NCBI GenBank assembly: GCA_016711295.1 | Contig: JADJTE010000031.1 | Location: 124,001 to 188,000 of the forward strand | Source: Sphingobacteriales bacterium | GTDB lineage: Bacteria; Bacteroidota; Bacteroidia; Chitinophagales; UBA2359 | Length of the DNA: 64,000 bases | Reading direction: 5' to 3' | Shown here: one piece after another, positions 19,974 to 30,223 of the stretch | Numbering within the stretch: position 1 is the first letter of the stretch | Layout of the letters: every line of letters starts with the position of its first letter | Made by a program: the position numbers and the translations under genes | Notes under the pieces: generated by a model | The model's input: only the letters and a program-made list of their open reading frames with translations | Databases searched by the model: none | What the model was told of the DNA's origin: nothing

Positions 19974-21710
19974 ATGAAAAATGCAATATTTGTACTGATA
20001 TTGACGATGGGGTGTAATGTATGCGCATTGGCACAAAAATATTTTGAAAAAGACATTGTAATATATAACTATTTTCAAAATACTCAAAAAATATTGCCTC
20101 TTGAAAATGGTAACTATATTATACAGGCAGGTACCAAAGATAGCCAAGAGGATACATGGCAATCGTTTGCTTTATGGCTCAATCCTAACTTAGATACCAT
20201 ACGTAGTAAACATCTCATTTTAGAGGGTGGCGATATACATATTACAGACATCGTAGCTGTACCAGGCGGCTATACGCTGCTTATTGCCATTGACAGCATT
20301 TCAGGGGGTTATAATTGGGAGACTTTTGTAATGGGCTTAGATACGGCGGGCAATGAATTGTTTTTTCATGCCGTGGGCAATCCCAATTACAGCGATATTT
20401 GCCGCCGTATCAGTTATCATCCCGATGGTTTTTACCTGCTTTCGGGCGGGGCTGCCTTAGATGGCAAAACGACTCCTTACATCATCAAATTAGGCGCGGC
20501 GGGCAACAAATTGTGGGAGCAACGATTTGGCTACTGCATTTGGCGCAGCGAATTTAGGGGCCAAGGCTTTGTTTTGGACGAAAACCGCTACCAATTTTGG
20601 GGCAATTACCAATTAGACACCCCCGACGACGGCGACTGGCTCATGATAGAAACCGACAGCATGGGCAACTTTGTGCGCGATACTACATACCACCCCTACG
20701 AACCCAACGACGACACAGCAGGCATGTTCAATCCCATACAAAACGCCGATAAAAGCATCGTTTTTGTAGGTTCAGTAGAATATTTGAATAGAATAGTAGC
20801 CAAAATAGATAGCACGGGCAATATTGTTTGGATATCGGACAATCTTTTCGGTAGCGGCGGTTCTTGGGAGGTGGTAGCCTTAGACGATGGCAGGTATATA
20901 GTAGGCGGCACTATGAACCACGACGATGGTATTGCCGAACTTGACGCGCGTATGGTTATGCTATCGGCAGACGGCGAGGTGCAATGGGTTCGCGATTACG
21001 GCAATACCCTTTACGACTACGGCTATGCCATTGCCAAAACGCCCGACAAGGGTTTTTTAATGGCAGGGCGCGGCTATTTGGCAGACATAAATACTATTTC
21101 CATTTACTTAGTCAAAACCAACTGCATGGGCTTGCTCACCGAACCCCAAGCCGCGTTCAGTACCTACCAAACGGGCGACAGCCCCTTGGAGGTCGGCTTT
21201 CAAAACCTATCGCAATACGTCTATCCCGACAGCATAGACGGCGGTTATTACGTGTGGGATTTCGGAGACGGTTCGCCGCCCTTTGTGTGTGGTCAGGGCT
21301 ACGGGGCTTGCCCTGCCTTGGTCACGCACAATTATGCTACACAAGGGCAGTATGCGGCTACACTTACCGCTTTTGTTTGTACGGATACGGCTACGGTGAC
21401 GCAGCAATTTTCGGTTGTGCCTACGGCGGTGGGTCAGGTGGCTGTGCCCACCTACCGCATCAGCGTATTGCCCAATCCCGCGAGTGACGTGCTTCACTTG
21501 GAGGCAGTGGGCGCACTATCATCAAGCCACGAACTACAATTTAGCTTGTACGATGCTATGGGTCGGGCGGTGCGGCGTTTGGCTTTGCGGGCTAATGGCG
21601 GTTCGGTTCGCTTAGATGTAGCCGATTTGCCGCAGGGTTTGTACTTTTGGACTTGCTACTCGCCCGATATGGTGCTGCAAAGTGGGCGGGTGGTGATTGG
21701 TGAGAGATAA
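19974..21710 (+). CDS. Propeller-PKD T9SS protein copy 3
   Basis: An intact gene of 578 codons. A signal peptide (1-20, ending CALAQ) is followed by about 360 residues of propeller-like sequence (AGTKDSQEDTWQSFALWLNP, GYTLLIAIDSISGG, GRYIVGGTMNHDD, DGEVQWVRDYGN) that is clearly diverged from copies 1 and 2. From VKTNCMGLLTEPQAAFSTYQ (about 21110) to the end the DNA is nearly identical to the other copies: PKD domain, then type A sorting domain ending VVIGER. The sharp change in identity suggests recombination at this point. Confidence 0.8.
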   Translation: MKNAIFVLILTMGCNVCALAQKYFEKDIVIYNYFQNTQKILPLENGNYIIQAGTKDSQEDTWQSFALWLNPNLDTIRSKHLILEGGDIHITDIVAVPGGYTLLIAIDSISGGYNWETFVMGLDTAGNELFFHAVGNPNYSDICRRISYHPDGFYLLSGGAALDGKTTPYIIKLGAAGNKLWEQRFGYCIWRSEFRGQGFVLDENRYQFWGNYQLDTPDDGDWLMIETDSMGNFVRDTTYHPYEPNDDTAGMFNPIQNADKSIVFVGSVEYLNRIVAKIDSTGNIVWISDNLFGSGGSWEVVALDDGRYIVGGTMNHDDGIAELDARMVMLSADGEVQWVRDYGNTLYDYGYAIAKTPDKGFLMAGRGYLADINTISIYLVKTNCMGLLTEPQAAFSTYQTGDSPLEVGFQNLSQYVYPDSIDGGYYVWDFGDGSPPFVCGQGYGACPALVTHNYATQGQYAATLTAFVCTDTATVTQQFSVVPTAVGQVAVPTYRISVLPNPASDVLHLEAVGALSSSHELQFSLYDAMGRAVRRLALRANGGSVRLDVADLPQGLYFWTCYSPDMVLQSGRVVIGER

Positions 21711-21733
21711 TTGCAATAATGCTTAAAGTTGGA

Positions 21734-21846
21734 GTAACTATTTAGGGTATAGGGTTTTGGGTATGGGGTAATGAGCAATACTTATCTAATAATGCCTGAC
21801 ATCGCTGCATATTCGATTAGTTCCCCCTACAAGGCTAAATAATTAC
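21734..21846 (+). mobile_element. MITE-like element, copy B
   Basis: Inverted ends GTAACTATTTAG (21734) and CTAAATAATTAC (21835-21846) enclose the same 90-base core as copies A and E. Seven bases further on begins the terminator hairpin at 21853, and the same pair occurs inverted at 51.03-51.18 kb. Confidence 0.8.
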
Positions 21847-21852
21847 AAATGG

Positions 21853-21898
21853 CTTGTAAGCGCGTAAAAAGCGGGTGACTTTTTACGCGCTTACAAGT
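21853..21898. terminator. Bidirectional terminator hairpin
   Basis: CTTGTAAGCGCGTAAAAAG and CTTTTTACGCGCTTACAAG form a perfect 19-bp stem with a short loop, exactly between two convergent genes (stops at 21710 and 21902). The same hairpin, lacking part of one arm, occurs at 51026-51060. Confidence 0.8.
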
Positions 21899-21901
21899 CC
21901 T

Positions 21902-24776
21902 TTATTCTGTCACTATTATTTTATGCACGGTGCTGCCCTCTTGAGTAGTGGTTTGCACAAAATATACTCCTTTTTGCCAAGTAGCAGTGCTTATAGATAG
22001 CATACCGCTCTGACCTTGCGCCGTATAGATGCTGCGTCCTGCTGCATCAAATATACGCACATCGGCAGCCGACGAAACAGGCAGCGATGCGAAGAGCCAA
22101 CCGCTGACGGGATTTGGGAATACGTTTATTTCGGGCAATTGGCTGTTGGGTGCATTAGTCGCACTTGTAATGACGATTTCTTCGGGGGCTATTTCTATTA
22201 TTGTGCCGTCGTGCTTGATGCAGCGGATATTTTCAAACGAAAATGGTGCGAAACCTCAGACGTGCCTTTGCCGCCGTCTATATTTTCGATTATCACAAAT
22301 TTGGTGCGCACGATAGCACCCGCGCCACTTGTATTATTGTGGTCGGTGCGAGTAAAGCAGAGGTCGCCGCGCGAATTGCTCGCCAAATTTTTGGCAAATA
22401 ATAGGCTATTGCTCTCATCGCCTGCCCATGAACCTTCGGCTATCTCGGCATTTTGGAATGTTGCCAAAGTAGCATCGTAATTGACCGAAAACGCAATGCC
22501 ATAAAATTCGTCAGCGGGTGTAGCCGAGTTGCCCAAATGGATAGACAAATACAGTGTGTCGTTGCCGTCGGGCACGCTCGTCAATGCAGGCTCAAAAAAT
22601 AGCGGAATGCCCGATACCGATTCGGCATCGCCTTTTCCGTGCAACCAACCATAGTTGAGTGCTACGGCGGCGGTATCGGCGGCATTGATAGTGCCATTGC
22701 CGTTGCAGTCGGCATATTTGAAATCAGTACCCGACGGAGCAGCAAGACCCCAATCGGCAGAGGGGTGCGGATACCATACAATAGATTGGTCTTCGCGAGC
22801 GCCCCCGTATAATCGTAGCCCAAACCTATTTGTAGTACATCAAAATTATCGGCAACGCCGTTATTGTCGGCATCACCTGGATAAACGCAACCCGCATCGC
22901 AAGAGCCGTCAGGCAACAAATAGATAATGATAGTACCCGTAGCTACTTGCCCCGCCTCGTCAAGGGCGACATAACTAATTACGATAGGCGAAGAAGAGCC
23001 TCCCGACGTGTTGGCAACGATAGATATGAGGTCATTCTCAAAATCGATGCTGAGTTCGTGGGGCGGTGGCACGGTAGCAGATAAGATATTGAGCGCACCC
23101 GTTCCGCTGTCGTTGTTGAGGGGGGCGACAGTGACAAGCGTGCCTATTTCGGCATAAATAGTATCGCTTTGGGCGACTATAGTAGCAGTTGGGAAATCAT
23201 TAATTACCGCTATACATGCTTGGGTAGAGCAGCCGCTCGCATCAGCAACGGTGACGCAATACGTACCTGCACACAGACCATTCAATGGGTTGGCGGGGCT
23301 GCCTCCGCTGGAGCTAATGGTATAGGTATAGGGCGGTATCCCGCCGCTTACGGTGGGTATGATACTGCCGTTGCAATCTAATGGCGAGGTCGTTTCGCTG
23401 GTGTTGGGCGTGGTGTTTAGCACCATGTCTATGCTTAAATTATCGACAACTGCTAATAAGGTATAAGCACAACCCATTGCATCGACGACAATGACAATGT
23501 GTGTGCCCGCGCATAGATTGTCGGCAGTTCCTACAAAAGATACGCCATCAATAGTAGTGAAATAGGGTGCTGTGCCGCCTGATGGGAATATTTGTACCGT
23601 GCCATTACAAGGCGCACCGAAGGCGTTGCAGCTGGCGGGTGTAGCGTTATACGTAGCAGTAAGGGTAGCGCAATCACCGCCGCCGTCATTAGTAACGATA
23701 GCTGTAAAAGCAGCTATACAACCGTTTGAGTCTGTAATGAGTAAGACATGCGTACCCGCACATACATTGTTGATGGTAAATACATCGGTCAGGAAAGTGG
23801 TGCTTGGAATGCTGCTATCGCCTTGTACGGTATAGGGTGCTGTGCCGCCGCTCAACGTTAGGGTGATTGTGCCCGTACACGCGCCTAATGCGCTGGGTGT
23901 GACGGAGGCAGAGGCAATAAAATCATCACAACCACTACTGAAACTATTTTCTACAGTAGCACATGCTTGGGTAGAGCAGCCGCTCGCATCAGCAACGGTG
24001 ACGCAATACGTACCTGCACATAGACCATTCAATGGGTTGGCGGGGCTGCCTCCGCTGGGGCTAATGGTATAGATATAGGGCGGTATTCCGCCGCTTACGG
24101 TGGGTACGATACTGCCGTTGCAATCTAATGGCGAGGTCGTTTCGCTGGTGTTGGGCGTGGTGTTTAGCACCATGTCTATGCTTAAATTATCGACAACTGC
24201 TAATAAGGTATAAGCACAACCCATCGCATCGGCGACAATGACAATGTGTGTGCCTGCACATAGATTTTCGGCAGTTCCTGCAAAAGATACGCCATCAATA
24301 GTAGTGGAATAGGGTGCTGTGCCGCCCGATGGAAATACTTGTACCGTGCCATTACAAGGCGCACCGAAGGCGTTGCAGCTGGCGGGTGTAGCGTTATACG
24401 TAGCAGTAAGGGTAGCGCAATCACCGCTGCCGTCATTAGTAACGATAGCTGTAAAAGCAGCTATACAACCGTTTGAATCTGTAATAAGCGAAGAATATGT
24501 GCCTGCACATACATTATTGATGGTAAATACATCGGTCAGGAAAGTGGTGCTTGGAATGCTGCTATCGCCTTGTACGGTATAGGGTGCTGTGCCGCCGCTC
24601 AACGTTAGGGTGATTGTGCCCGTACACGCGCCTAATGCGCTGGGTGTGACGGAGGCAGAGGCAATAAAATCATCGCAATTGGGCAAGAGTTGGGCATGTG
24701 TGTAGTTGGTAGGCAATAGGCAGAGCAGTAGGCTATATATCAATGCTGCTACAAGTGAAGATTTAATGTGCGTCAT
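21902..24776 (-). CDS. SprB-repeat T9SS protein with dockerin-like and cohesin-like regions, frameshifted
   Basis: A signal peptide (ending NYTHAQ) is followed by six SprB-type modules of about 83 residues (GTITLTLSGGTAPYTV, CAGTYSSLITDSNGC and similar), arranged as two nearly identical 747-bp blocks. Then come a cadherin/Ig-like module, a dockerin-like pair of Ca-binding loops (DADNNGVADNFDVLQIGLGY and DCNGNGTINAADTAAVALNYG), a cohesin-like stretch (DTLYLSIHLGNSATPADEFYGI) and a T9SS type A sorting domain (VFPNPVSG to VHKIIVTE). Frames change near 22803 (C run) and near 22243. SprB-type repeats occur in gliding adhesins of this phylum. The product should be surface exposed; function otherwise unknown. 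Confidence 0.75.
23190..24684 (-). repeat. Two-copy 747-bp tandem duplication in coding DNA
   Basis: The words GAGGCAATAAAATCATC at 23911 and 24658 are 747 bases apart, and the DNA between matches the following block almost completely. Each copy codes for 249 residues, that is three SprB-like modules. Confidence 0.8.
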
Positions 24777-24872
24777 GGCAAATTAGGTTTGGTGGGTCAA
24801 AGATAATATTTAACGCTGCAAAATTGCAATGAAATGCACCGATAAAAAAATACATTTTAGGCTATTTGTCCG

Positions 24873-24880
24873 TATCTTTG
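24873..24880 (+). promoter_or_regulatory. Promoter -7 element, possibly leaderless transcript
   Basis: TATCTTTG ends only 4 bases before the ATG at 24885. With the usual distance of about 7 bases to the transcript start, the mRNA would begin at or near the start codon. No convincing -33 element is seen. Confidence 0.5.
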
Positions 24881-24884
24881 TAGT

Positions 24885-26310
24885 ATGGAAAAGACAAAAT
24901 TATTTGCACTATTGCGCTGCCTCGACCCGAAAGAACGGCGTTGGGTAGCGGGCTATTTTTGCCAACCTTACTTAGCAGAAAAACATGCCACTTGGCGACA
25001 ATTGCTCAATTACCTCTTAGACCAAACCCACCAAAGCCAACCCAAAATAGACCGAAAAACGATATTTATAATACTTTTTGGCATAAAAACACCCTACGAT
25101 GACCTAAGAATGCGCCATATCGCCACCAATGTACTGCAACAGGTCGAAACCGCCTTAGCCTATTATTATGCCCAGCGCGACGATGTTTTATGGCTTCCCT
25201 TACAAACGTTGCGCCTATATAGCCGCAAGCAATTGGCAAAACATTATAATGGTGCAATTGAGAACATAAAACGCCATTTGTCCGAAAATGAATATCGACA
25301 CGCCGATTATTTTTTGCAAAAATATCGCTATTTCAACCTCCAAGAACAATTTAACAACAATCGCACCGACCCCGCCAAGCAAATTGCGCTGGTAGAAGCC
25401 TCTAATTCGTTAGATGTGTTTTATATAGCTGCCAAACTGCGCATGATGGCTGCCTTAGGTACCCCTGCAACAAGTACATACGACCGACCGCCGCGTAGCC
25501 TTAGCCGATATGATATTGTTGGCAGTAGCGCAAAATCCCGATTACAGGCAATATACCGCCATAGCCGCCTATTATTATTGTATCAATATGCAGCAAAGCA
25601 GTGGCACGGATAGCGATACTTGGTTCGAACAACTAACTGAACTGCTGTTGCGCCCGCAATTAGATTTGCCCTTTGACGAGGCGCAAGAAATCTATTTTTT
25701 TGGACTTAATTATTGTGCCGTACAAATCAATAAAGGGCGCGATGCTTATTTGCAACAAATTTTCGCCCTCTACCAAACGGGTTTGCCCAAGCAATGGCTT
25801 TTGGACGACGGCACCACTTTATCGGTATTTAACTACAAAAATATTACGACCGTAGCCCTGCGCTTACAACAATACGACTTCGTGCATCGTTTTTTGCATG
25901 AGAACAAAGCCTTGTTGCCCGCTGCCCAACGCGAATCGGCGTTTACATATAATATTGCCAACTATCATTTTTATAGGCGCGAATACGACCAAGTATTGCC
26001 CCTGCTGCAACAGGTGAGCCACGACGAAATTTTTTATACCTTAGATGCACGCTTGTTATTGCTCAAAACTTACTACGAATTGGACGAAACAGAAGCACTA
26101 CTGTCGTTGGTAGATAGTACGCGCCAATTATTGCAGCGCACCAAACAACTAAACCGCGAGCGGCAAAAGACTTACCGCAATTTTCTGAAATTTGTGCGCA
26201 AACTGAGCAACCTGCCGCCCAAAGCTACCCAAAAAATGATAGCTTTGCGCCAACAAATAGCTCAAACAACCCATTTAGCCGATAAAAAATGGCTATTGAG
26301 CCACTTATGA
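24885..26310 (+). CDS. Conserved Bacteroidota protein of unknown function, frameshifted
   Basis: I do not recognise a named family. The protein is about 475 residues, rich in helices and in Leu/Gln/Tyr, soluble, without signal peptide, and shows TPR-like helical pairs in the second half (YNIANYHFYRREYDQVLPLL, LLLKTYYELDETEALLSLV). The start LFALLRCLDPKERRWV is a recurring theme in proteins of this group. The frame changes near 25490, where RVALADMILLAVAQNPDY continues the first part. It precedes the Wzi-like gene by 39 bases and may be in the same operon. Confidence 0.55.
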
Positions 26311-26349
26311 CCCACTCTCGCCCTAACCTCCCCTAAAAAAAGCAAACCT

Positions 26350-28043
26350 ATGCGCCATTTATGTTATTGGTGTTGCTGCTGGCTGCTGTGCCAGATAGCG
26401 CAAGCCCAAAGCACCTTTATCCCTCTCAACGACCCCGCCTACCATACCCTCGACCGAATCGAAATAAAATCGGACAGCTTTGGGCGGCTATATGCACACA
26501 TCGACCAAGCCCTACGTGCGCTTAGATGCCGTATTGCACGCCGAGAGTGCCGACGAAGCCAACGATGCCCGATTTCGCAAGACCGACCGACAATTTCAGT
26601 ACCTCATCTATAAAGATAATAATGAATGGTCTGATTTTGGCTTGGTCGACAGTAAAAACCGATATTCAAGCATTTTTATCGCTACAAAACCGACCTGCTG
26701 CGCATCAAAGATTACGGCGATTTTTACCTATCGCTCAATCCCGTGTTATATTTCAATATGGGCCTAAATAGTGACGGCGGTGGTGTGCGCTTTCTGAACA
26801 CACGTGGCTTGGAACTGCGCGGTATGATTAGCGAAAAATTGGGCTTTTATACTTTCTTGGGCGAGAATCAAGCAGCCTATCCCGATTATATACAAAACCG
26901 CATTGGACAAACAGCAGCCGTGCCAGGCGAAGGGCGATTTAAGGAATTTGAAAGCCGTGTAGCAGGCGATTTTTTTGCGCCCGGAGTCGATTTTTTTACC
27001 GCACGCGGCTATATCACCTTCCAGCCCATAGAGCGGATACGCCTACAATTGGGGCACGATAAAAACTTTATCGGCAATGGCATTCGCTCGCTGCTTTTGT
27101 CCGATTTTGGCAATAGCTATTTTTTTCTCAAAGCCAATACCCAAGTATGGCGTTTCAACTATCAAAACCTATTTATGCAGCTAACGGGACAGTTTCCGCT
27201 ATCTACTGCCGACACATTATTGCCCCGAAAATTTGCCGCTATACACCACCTAAGTTTCAACGCTACTCGTTGGCTCAATATCGGTTTGTTTGAAGGTGTG
27301 ATATTTAATCGCCCCGACAACCGCTTTGAATTAGCCTACCTCAATCCAATCATTTTTTACCGCGCCATCGAACACGAATTAGGTAGCCCCGATAATGTAT
27401 TGCTGGGATTAGACTACAAAGCCAATTTTATGCGGCATTTTTCGCTCTATGGGCAATTGTTAGAGACGAATTTAAGTTTAGCGAAATAAGCAACAAGCAA
27501 GGTTGGTGGGCAAACAAAATAGCTTGGCAAGCGGGATTGAAATATATTGACGTGGCAGGTGTATCGAATCTCGATGCGCAAATAGAATATAATACTGCCC
27601 GCCCCTATACCTATACACACCACAACGAAGGCGGCAACTATACGCACTACAACCAAGCATTGGCGCACCCCTTGGGAGCTAATTTCCGCGAGCTGATGGG
27701 CGTATTGCAATACCGCACATTCAAGCAATTTCACTTCAAACTAACGATGTTATATGCCCAACAAGGTTTGGATAATGCAGATGACACCACTAATTGGGGC
27801 GGCAATATATTTTTGGATAGCGACACCCGCGAGCAAGACTATGGCAATAAACTCTTGCAGGGAATTAGCACCACTACTCTACTCGCCGATATATCGTTGA
27901 GCCAGATGTGGAAACATAACCTCTTTTTTGACTTGGGCTATACTTATCGCCTACAACAGACGGCGAACACCGACACTCGCCACCAACACTTTTTTAGTGC
28001 AGGTATGCGCCTCAATATAGCACGCAAGCAATGGCTGTTTTAA
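26350..28043 (+). CDS. Wzi/RemB-like outer-membrane beta-barrel protein, frameshifted
   Basis: The N-terminus is a signal peptide (ending AQAQ). The body has alternating beta strands typical of a barrel and the stretch GHDKNFIGNGIRSLLLSDFGNSYFFLK with WRFNYQNLFMQL, which I recognise from capsule assembly Wzi-family and RemB gliding proteins of Bacteroidota. The last residues ARKQWLF suit a barrel end. Frames change near 26490, 26690 and 27475, so the gene lies in four pieces. Family members tether capsular polysaccharide or help gliding on surfaces. The role here is inferred from sequence alone. Confidence 0.6.
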
Positions 28044-28207
28044 TGGTTAGAAACTGCGCCCCTCTCTTTGGCAGATGAACTTGATTGTAGCAATATTACG
28101 TAACTATTGTTCTAACAGAAAAGTTTTTAAGACCATTTTAAAAATGTAAATAACTGATTATCAAGTAATTATATTAAAAATTAGTGCCTTAATTTTTTTT
28201 GTCAGAA

Positions 28208-28310
28208 CATTATTTAGCCTTGTAGGGAGAACTAATCGAATATGCAACGATGTCAGGTATTATTATTGCCCATTACCCCATACCCAAAACCCTATCCCAT
28301 AGATAGTTAC
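28208..28310 (-). mobile_element. MITE-like element, copy C
   Basis: Reverse orientation: starts ATTATTTAGCCTTGTAGG and ends CATAGATAGTTAC. It is about 10 bases shorter than the other copies, with a short internal loss, and its ends are less well conserved. Confidence 0.65.
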
Positions 28311-28324
28311 AATATTACATAGGA

Positions 28325-28479
28325 CTTGTGACAGTGGCTTGGGTTGGAGTGGAAAAGAGGAATTTTTGGGCTGATTGAGGCTTGTTTTTGGAGGCATAGT
28401 GGGGCTATGTTGCCAAAAATAAACGACAAGCAGGCGAAAAAGCACCGTTTTGCGCCCAAGTAAGTGCCGTTGTCACAAA
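28325..28479. repeat. Palindromic repeat R150, copy 1 (empty site)
   Basis: About 155 bases with inverted ends (CTTGTGACAGTGGC and GCCGTTGTCACAAA) and an internal hairpin, TTTTTGGAGGCATAG paired with CTATGTTGCCAAAAA. A second copy at 29656-29943 is interrupted by a MITE-like element exactly at the CCAAAAAT word found here at 28413-28420. Confidence 0.7.
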
Positions 28480-28582
28480 TCTATAATAGAAGCAGCATAT
28501 TCTGCCACTTTGCACCGCGTATTAAGCCCAAATCTCGATATTTTGTCGTAATTTTGTTCTTTTATTCAACCATTACTGTGCT

Positions 28583-29602
28583 TTGCTCAATATAGGCAAT
28601 TTATCGTTACCCGATTTTCCGCTTCTGCTCGCCCCAATGGAGGACGTAAGCGACCCGCCGTTTCGCTCGGTTTGCAAGCAATACGGCGCAGATTTGATGT
28701 ATACCGAGTTCATCTCGTCCGAAGGTTTGATACGCGACGCCGCTAAAGTATCCAAAAATTGGATATTTACGACGAAGAACGCCCTATTGGCATACAAATA
28801 TTTGGGCGTTGACCTCGACGCTATGCGTGTATCTGCCGAAATTGTTGAAAGCCGCAACCCCGATTTGCTCGACATCAATTATGGTTGCCCGGTCACAAAA
28901 GTAGTGTGCAAAATGGCGGGTGCGGGCATATTGCAAGATGTGCCGCGTATGGTGCGCCTCACCGAAACGGTAGTTAGGAGCACGCATCTGCCCGTTACGG
29001 TCAAAACGCGCTTGGGTTGGGACGACAAAACGAAAAATATAATAGAGGTAGCCGAACGCTTGCAGGATATAGGCATCAAAGCCCTAAGCATACACGGACG
29101 CACGCGGCAACAACTATACAAAGGTAATGCCGATTGGACGCTGATTGCCGAAGTGAAAAACAATCCGCGTGTGCATATCCCTATTTTCGGAAATGGCGAT
29201 ATCGATAGCCCCCAAAAAGCCTTAGAATATAAACAACGCTACGGCGTAGACGGCATTATGATAGGGCGGGCTGCCATAGGCTATCCGTTTATTTTTCGCG
29301 AGATAAAACACTATCTGCAAACAGGCGAACTATTGCCCCCCGCCACCGTTGCCGAGCGCGTAGCCGCCGCTCGACAGCACCTCAGCTATGCTATGCGTTG
29401 GAAAGGGCAAACCTTGGGCATATTGGAAACACGCCGACATTATACTAACTATTTTCGCGGATTTCCGAACATCAAAGAGTATCGAATGAAACTGGTGACG
29501 GCTGCCGACCCCGACGAATTGTTCGATACCCTCGATAATATAGCCCGCGCCTACGACGGATTTGTGCCTACGCGCCAAGATTCGACCCTGCAAGCGGTAT
29601 AG
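28583..29602 (+). CDS. dusB: tRNA-dihydrouridine synthase
   Basis: This is a flavoprotein that reduces uridines in the tRNA D-loop. The sequence has LLLAPMEDVSDPPFR at residues 14-28, the catalytic Cys in NYGCP at 99-103, HGRTR at about 163-167 and IFGNGDI followed by DGIMIGRAAIG, all typical of the Dus family FMN-binding barrel. The assignment to DusB rather than another Dus is by resemblance to Bacteroidota DusB proteins. The coding region is unbroken. It starts with TTG at 28583; there is no in-frame ATG near it. Gene borders on both sides carry copies of the R150 repeat. Confidence 0.9.
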   Translation: MLNIGNLSLPDFPLLLAPMEDVSDPPFRSVCKQYGADLMYTEFISSEGLIRDAAKVSKNWIFTTKNALLAYKYLGVDLDAMRVSAEIVESRNPDLLDINYGCPVTKVVCKMAGAGILQDVPRMVRLTETVVRSTHLPVTVKTRLGWDDKTKNIIEVAERLQDIGIKALSIHGRTRQQLYKGNADWTLIAEVKNNPRVHIPIFGNGDIDSPQKALEYKQRYGVDGIMIGRAAIGYPFIFREIKHYLQTGELLPPATVAERVAAARQHLSYAMRWKGQTLGILETRRHYTNYFRGFPNIKEYRMKLVTAADPDELFDTLDNIARAYDGFVPTRQDSTLQAV

Positions 29603-29655
29603 GCAAGCAATATAGCTTATTTGATGGGGAAAAAATATCTATATTATATTATTAG

Positions 29656-29943
29656 ACCTGTTACCCTGGCCGGGTTGGAGTGGAAAAAGAGATGTTTTTG
29701 GGCTGATTGAGGCTTATTTTGGAGGCATAGTGGAGCTATGTTTCCAAAAATGTAACTGTTTAGGGTATAGGGTTTGGGGAATGGGCTATGCCTATCTAAT
29801 AATGCCTGAAATCATTGCATATTCAATCGGAAATAGCTATCCTTGTGGGCTGTTTTTACAGGGCTAAATAGTTACCCAAAAATAAACGACAAGCAGGCGA
29901 AAAAACACCATTTTACACCCAAGTAGGTGCCGCTGCCACGAGT
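29656..29943. repeat. Palindromic repeat R150, copy 2, interrupted
   Basis: The left part (CCTGTTACCCTGGC to TTTCCAAAAAT) and right part (CCAAAAATAAACGACAAGC to GCCACGAG) together align with 28325-28479. They are separated by the MITE-like element at 29752-29875. The ends are more degraded than in copy 1. Confidence 0.7.
29752..29875 (+). mobile_element. MITE-like element, copy D, with target duplication
   Basis: The element begins GTAACTGTTTAG and ends CTAAATAGTTAC. It is flanked on both sides by CCAAAAAT (29744-29751 and 29876-29883), while the uninterrupted R150 copy has one CCAAAAAT. This is a direct view of an insertion with an 8-bp target duplication. Confidence 0.85.
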
Positions 29944-30039
29944 CTATTGGCAGATAGCGGCTCATGGGCAACTATATCGGTAAAAAGTACGTAATTATTT
30001 AGGCGGTGCCAAGCATTTTAGTGCTAAGAAATGACTTCT

Positions 30040-30139
30040 CAATCTTGCTATGGATAAAACGGTCCGATGCTACCAATATAACATGCCTACGGCATTTTAA
30101 GAAACGATTAAGGTAATTTCTGCATTTCCCAAATGTAAG
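30040..30139 (+). repeat. Dispersed intergenic repeat family 2, copy 2
   Basis: CAATCTTGCTATGGATAA then GATGCTACCAATATAACATG and CATTTCCCAAATGTA match 10650-10842, with about 75 bases missing after the first word. Confidence 0.7.
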
Positions 30140-30223
30140 ACTAAATCTTCGATTTTTTACTTGCAAGAAGTCTAATAAGTAACTGAGCGACGAAACTGCC
30201 TAAATAATTACAAAAATTTAATC

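Larger units (their letters stand above)
28044..28582. other. Intergenic region with two nested repeat types
   Basis: No gene is seen. It carries a reversed MITE-like element (28208-28310) and directly after it a long imperfect palindromic repeat (28325-28479). The last 100 bases hold TAATTTTG at 28549-28556, a possible -7 element for the dihydrouridine synthase gene. Confidence 0.6.
29603..30223. other. Intergenic region made of repeats
   Basis: No gene is seen. It contains R150 copy 2 with an inserted MITE-like element (29656-29943) and a copy of dispersed repeat family 2 (30040-30139). Confidence 0.6.

Noticed and set aside
20984..21487. Arg/Gly-rich ORFs in the PKD region, repeated in all five propeller-PKD genes
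   Set aside because: They repeat only because the cassette repeats; they lie in the +1 frame of a well-supported coding region.
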